From positions 62,001 through 126,000 of the forward strand of contig CAVXXJ010000002.1 in assembly GCA_963765705.1 (NCBI GenBank): a stretch of DNA of 64,000 nt. The letters are read 5' to 3'. Position numbers and translations under genes: made by a program. Below, piece after piece: positions 61,525-64,000 of this stretch (positions are counted from its first letter, which is position 1; each line of letters starts with the position of its first letter). Below the pieces are notes generated by a model, which made no database searches, was not told the origin of the DNA, and saw only the letters and a list, made by a program, of their open reading frames with translations. The stretch comes from Gaiellasilicea sp963765705. Lineage in GTDB: Bacteria > Actinomycetota > Thermoleophilia > Gaiellales > Gaiellaceae.

Positions 61525-62130
61525 TCAGGTCGCCGCGCTGCCGCGCCGCAGCCTGAACCGGCTCTCGGTGCCCGCTCGCAGCCTGGCGATGTTCGGCTGG
61601 TGCAACAGCAGCACCGCCACCGCGGCAGCGACGGCGAACACGACCACGGGCCAAGGCTCGCCGAGCACGAGCGCGGCGAACGGCAGCGCGACCGCGACCA
61701 CCATCGACGCCACGGACGTGTAGCGGGTGATGAGAAAGGTCAGCAGCCAAAGACACATTGCGGTCAAGCCGAGCACCGTCGCGATCCCGAAGAGCGTGCC
61801 GGCTGCAGTGGCGACCGCCTTACCGCCCTTGCGGAAGCCGAGGAAGAGAGGGCGCCAGTGCCCGAGCATCGCGAGCCCGCCGGCAAGCGCGCCTGCCAGC
61901 TCATCGACGAGGATCGTCCCGAGGAACGCCGGCACGAACCCCTTGGCAATGTCGAGCAGGACCACGGGGATCCCGTACCAGCGGCCGTAGGCGCGCCAGA
62001 CGTTGCTGGCACCGATCCCGCCGCTACCGACCTTGCGGATGTCCTCGCCCTTCAGGAGCAGAACGAGCCAGTAGCCGAACGGCATCGACCCCAGCAGGTA
62101 ACCGCCGAGGACGACAAGAGCCGCGGTCAT
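61525..62130 (-). CDS. plsY: Acyl-phosphate:glycerol-3-phosphate acyltransferase
   Basis: Membrane enzyme, first acylation in phospholipid synthesis. 201 aa, about five membrane segments. GYLLGSMPFGYWLV, the catalytic loop KVGSGGIGASNVWRAYGRWYGIPVVLLDIAKGFVPA, GHWRPLFLGFRKGGKAVATAAGTLFG, and LLLHQPNIARLRAGTESRF are all PlsY motifs. Adjacent to a superoxide dismutase gene with 4 bases between. Confidence 0.94.
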   Translation of the reverse strand: MTAALVVLGGYLLGSMPFGYWLVLLLKGEDIRKVGSGGIGASNVWRAYGRWYGIPVVLLDIAKGFVPAFLGTILVDELAGALAGGLAMLGHWRPLFLGFRKGGKAVATAAGTLFGIATVLGLTAMCLWLLTFLITRYTSVASMVVAVALPFAALVLGEPWPVVVFAVAAAVAVLLLHQPNIARLRAGTESRFRLRRGSAAT

Positions 62131-62134
62131 CGTC

Positions 62135-62746
62135 TTACTTCAGCGGGATCTGGTACTTCGAGACCCAATCGTTCACGACAGCCCAGTCCAGGTTGTTGAA
62201 GAAAGCCTCGATATAGGCGCCGCGGTCGGTCTGGAAGTCGAGGAAGTACGCGTGCTCGTAGACGTCGAGGGCGACGAGCGGCGTCGCGTTCCAGATCGGG
62301 AAGGTGTTCTGCGCGTCGCCGATGTAGTTGAAGAGGCGGCCTTCATCCCAGTCGTACGCCGTCCAGGCCCAGCCGCGGCCGGCCATCCCCGTTGCCTTCA
62401 GATCCGCACGCCACGCCTCGCTCGAGCCGAAGTCGCGCTTGATCAGGTCGGCGATCGCACCCTTCGGGTCGCCGCCGTCGCCGCCGAGGTGCTCGAAGTA
62501 GACCTCGTGGTTCTTGATCCCGCCGACCGCGAACGAGAGATCGACCTTCAGCGCGCGCAGCTCCGAGTAGATCTGGTTCGCAGCCCCGAGATCGGCGCCG
62601 GCGAGCTTGCCGAGGATCTCGTTCCGCTTGTTCACGTAGCCCTGGTAGAGCTTGTAGTGGGCCTCGACCGAGGCGCGCGAGATGCCGTCGAGCTCCAGCA
62701 GCGCCGGCTTCAGCTCGCGGGGCCTGATCTCCTCGTAACTCGACAT
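62135..62746 (-). CDS. Divergent Fe/Mn superoxide dismutase-like protein
   Basis: 203 aa, ATG 62746 with AAGGAG upstream. Same fold as the neighbour at 62837, but altered: the N-terminal metal helix reads SVEAHYKLYQGYVNKRN instead of EIHHGKHHQAYVDNAN (one residue shorter; only the first His kept), then GGIKNHEVYFEHLGG, and ALDVYEHAYFLDF with the last Asp and His ligands. Four ligands may still be present. A true dismutase of unusual type or a relative with another role; activity should not be assumed. Confidence 0.8.
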   Translation of the reverse strand: MSSYEEIRPRELKPALLELDGISRASVEAHYKLYQGYVNKRNEILGKLAGADLGAANQIYSELRALKVDLSFAVGGIKNHEVYFEHLGGDGGDPKGAIADLIKRDFGSSEAWRADLKATGMAGRGWAWTAYDWDEGRLFNYIGDAQNTFPIWNATPLVALDVYEHAYFLDFQTDRGAYIEAFFNNLDWAVVNDWVSKYQIPLK

Positions 62747-62836
62747 CCGTACTCCTTCTCGTTCGACTGCGACTCGGCGGGAACGGCGCGGAGCATATCC
62801 TTCCTCCTCGTCACCGAAGCCGAGAAGGAGCCGCGA

Positions 62837-63451
<615 letters not shown>

Positions 63452-63462
63452 AGCCCGCGCGC

Positions 63463-63484
63463 GGGGCGCCGACCGCGGCGCCCC
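63463..63484. terminator. Hairpin downstream of sodA
   Basis: GGGGCGCC, 6-base loop, GGCGCCCC: a perfect 8-bp stem 11 bases after the sodA stop, with CGTACGGGGC following. No T-run. Probable 3'-end structure separating sodA from the SDR gene. Confidence 0.5.
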
Positions 63485-63509
63485 GCCGTACGGGGCAGAA
63501 TCACCGGGA

Positions 63510-64000
63510 ATGACACGCGCCCTCCTCACCGGCGGAACGGGCAAGCTCGGCGCGGGGATCGCGACGCGCCTGCGCGCCGAGGGCTGGCAGCTGCTCGCCG
63601 CCGGCACCCGGGACGGAGACGTCGCGCGAGCCGCCGATGCGCAGGCGCTCGTGGAGCGCGCGGTCGCGGAGCTCGGCGGGCTCGACGTCGTCGTCAACGG
63701 CGCCTCGGCCGGGTTCGAGCCGAATCGGTTCGAGGAGGTGTCCGAGGCGGAGCTCGACGCTGCGCTCGGCGCGACGGTGAAGGGAAGCTTCCTTGTCACG
63801 CAGGCCGCGGCGCCGCACCTGCGCTCCACGCGCGGGCTCGTCGTCATGATCGAGGACGTCGCCGCCTATCAGCCGTGGCCCTTGTTCGCAGCGCACTGCG
63901 CGGCGAAGGCGGCGCAGGCGATGCTGACCCGCGTGCTCGCCCGCGCCCTGGCGCCGGAGGTGCGCGTCTGTGGCATCGCGCCGGGACCGGTCGCCATCGA
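63510..64000 (+). CDS. Pteridine-reductase-like SDR oxidoreductase, cut by window end
   Basis: At least 163 aa. N-terminal nucleotide site LLTGGTGKLGAGIATRLRAEGW and VVVNGASAGFEPNRFEE. In the catalytic stretch GLVVMIEDVAAYQPWPLFAAHCAAKAAQAML the usual Ser is Asp, as in pteridine reductase PTR1/FolM, and 13 residues on the usual Tyr of YxxxK is His (HCAAK). APEVRVCGIAPGPVAI follows. Gene continues beyond base 64000. Pterin or related substrate is suggested by the Asp and by folE2 nearby, but the His change makes the activity uncertain. Confidence 0.82.
   Translation, partial: MTRALLTGGTGKLGAGIATRLRAEGWQLLAAGTRDGDVARAADAQALVERAVAELGGLDVVVNGASAGFEPNRFEEVSEAELDAALGATVKGSFLVTQAAAPHLRSTRGLVVMIEDVAAYQPWPLFAAHCAAKAAQAMLTRVLARALAPEVRVCGIAPGPVAI

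Noticed and set aside
63452..63509. Short gene between sodA and the SDR
   Set aside because: The 58 bases are filled by a hairpin and show no start with a ribosome site.

Overview
The window is high-GC DNA (about 70% by eye) packed with short-gap or overlapping genes, many with GTG or TTG starts. The gene set (housekeeping sigma-70, full amino-acid pathways, a SOS box of the actinobacterial GAAC-N4-GTTC type, SAM-I riboswitches, a Leu/Ile attenuator peptide) suggests a chromosomal segment of an actinobacterium, perhaps a deep-branching group such as Thermoleophilia; that placement is an impression, not a test. There are no phage, IS, CRISPR, tRNA or rRNA genes that I can see. About 20 single-base indels break otherwise well conserved genes, nearly all left of 29 kb plus a patch at 42.8-44 kb. 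They look like assembly errors rather than decay, so broken genes are listed as whole CDS with the break points given.

Layout. 1-1070: end of a threonine-synthase-like gene. 1162-1533: HxlR regulator. 1664-11894: one long branched-chain/threonine operon with a leader-peptide attenuator (leuA, a LeuB-like pseudoenzyme, ilvB, ilvN, ilvC, hom, thrC, thrB, ilvD). 11895-17938 (minus): proA, proB, an exported M14 carboxypeptidase, a bicupin. 17940-24000: SAM-I riboswitch, second full threonine synthase, chorismate mutase, leuB; facing leuC-leuD; then alaC. 24075-27299: exported tandem amidase. 27256-34705 (minus): gltB, gltD, malic enzyme. 34910-40045: SAM-I riboswitch, then sulfite reductase, cysH, an unknown gene, two siroheme genes and a peroxiredoxin. 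40099-46629: histidine pathway, hisA divergent from a YerC/TrpR-type regulator and hisG-D-C-B-H-F-IE. 46639-53186: AMP-ligase/thioesterase pair, SOS-controlled dinB, rhodanese, LtrA, small membrane protein, intradiol-dioxygenase-like protein, aquaporin, zinc-ribbon mini-protein. 53265-64000: primary sigma factor, asparaginase, M28 peptidase, autoregulated ArsR/MFS pair, Fpg-type glycosylase, kinase remnant, FolE2, PlsY, two divergent superoxide dismutases and a pterin-reductase-like SDR cut by the window end.

The most notable signals outside genes are: (i) a two-hairpin intergenic element present three times, each between convergent genes, with compensatory stem changes; (ii) a family of AT-rich palindromic 15-mers related to CTGTA-N5-TACAG in front of leuA, thrC/proA, aroQ-leuB, leuC/alaC and the sulfite-reductase operon, suggesting a shared amino-acid regulator; (iii) a Leu/Ile attenuator; (iv) two SAM-I aptamers, one before a threonine synthase; (v) strong operators at yerC/hisA, dinB and the ArsR gene. 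Among proteins, the LeuB-like pseudoenzyme coupled to a LeuA without its allosteric domain is the most unexpected.
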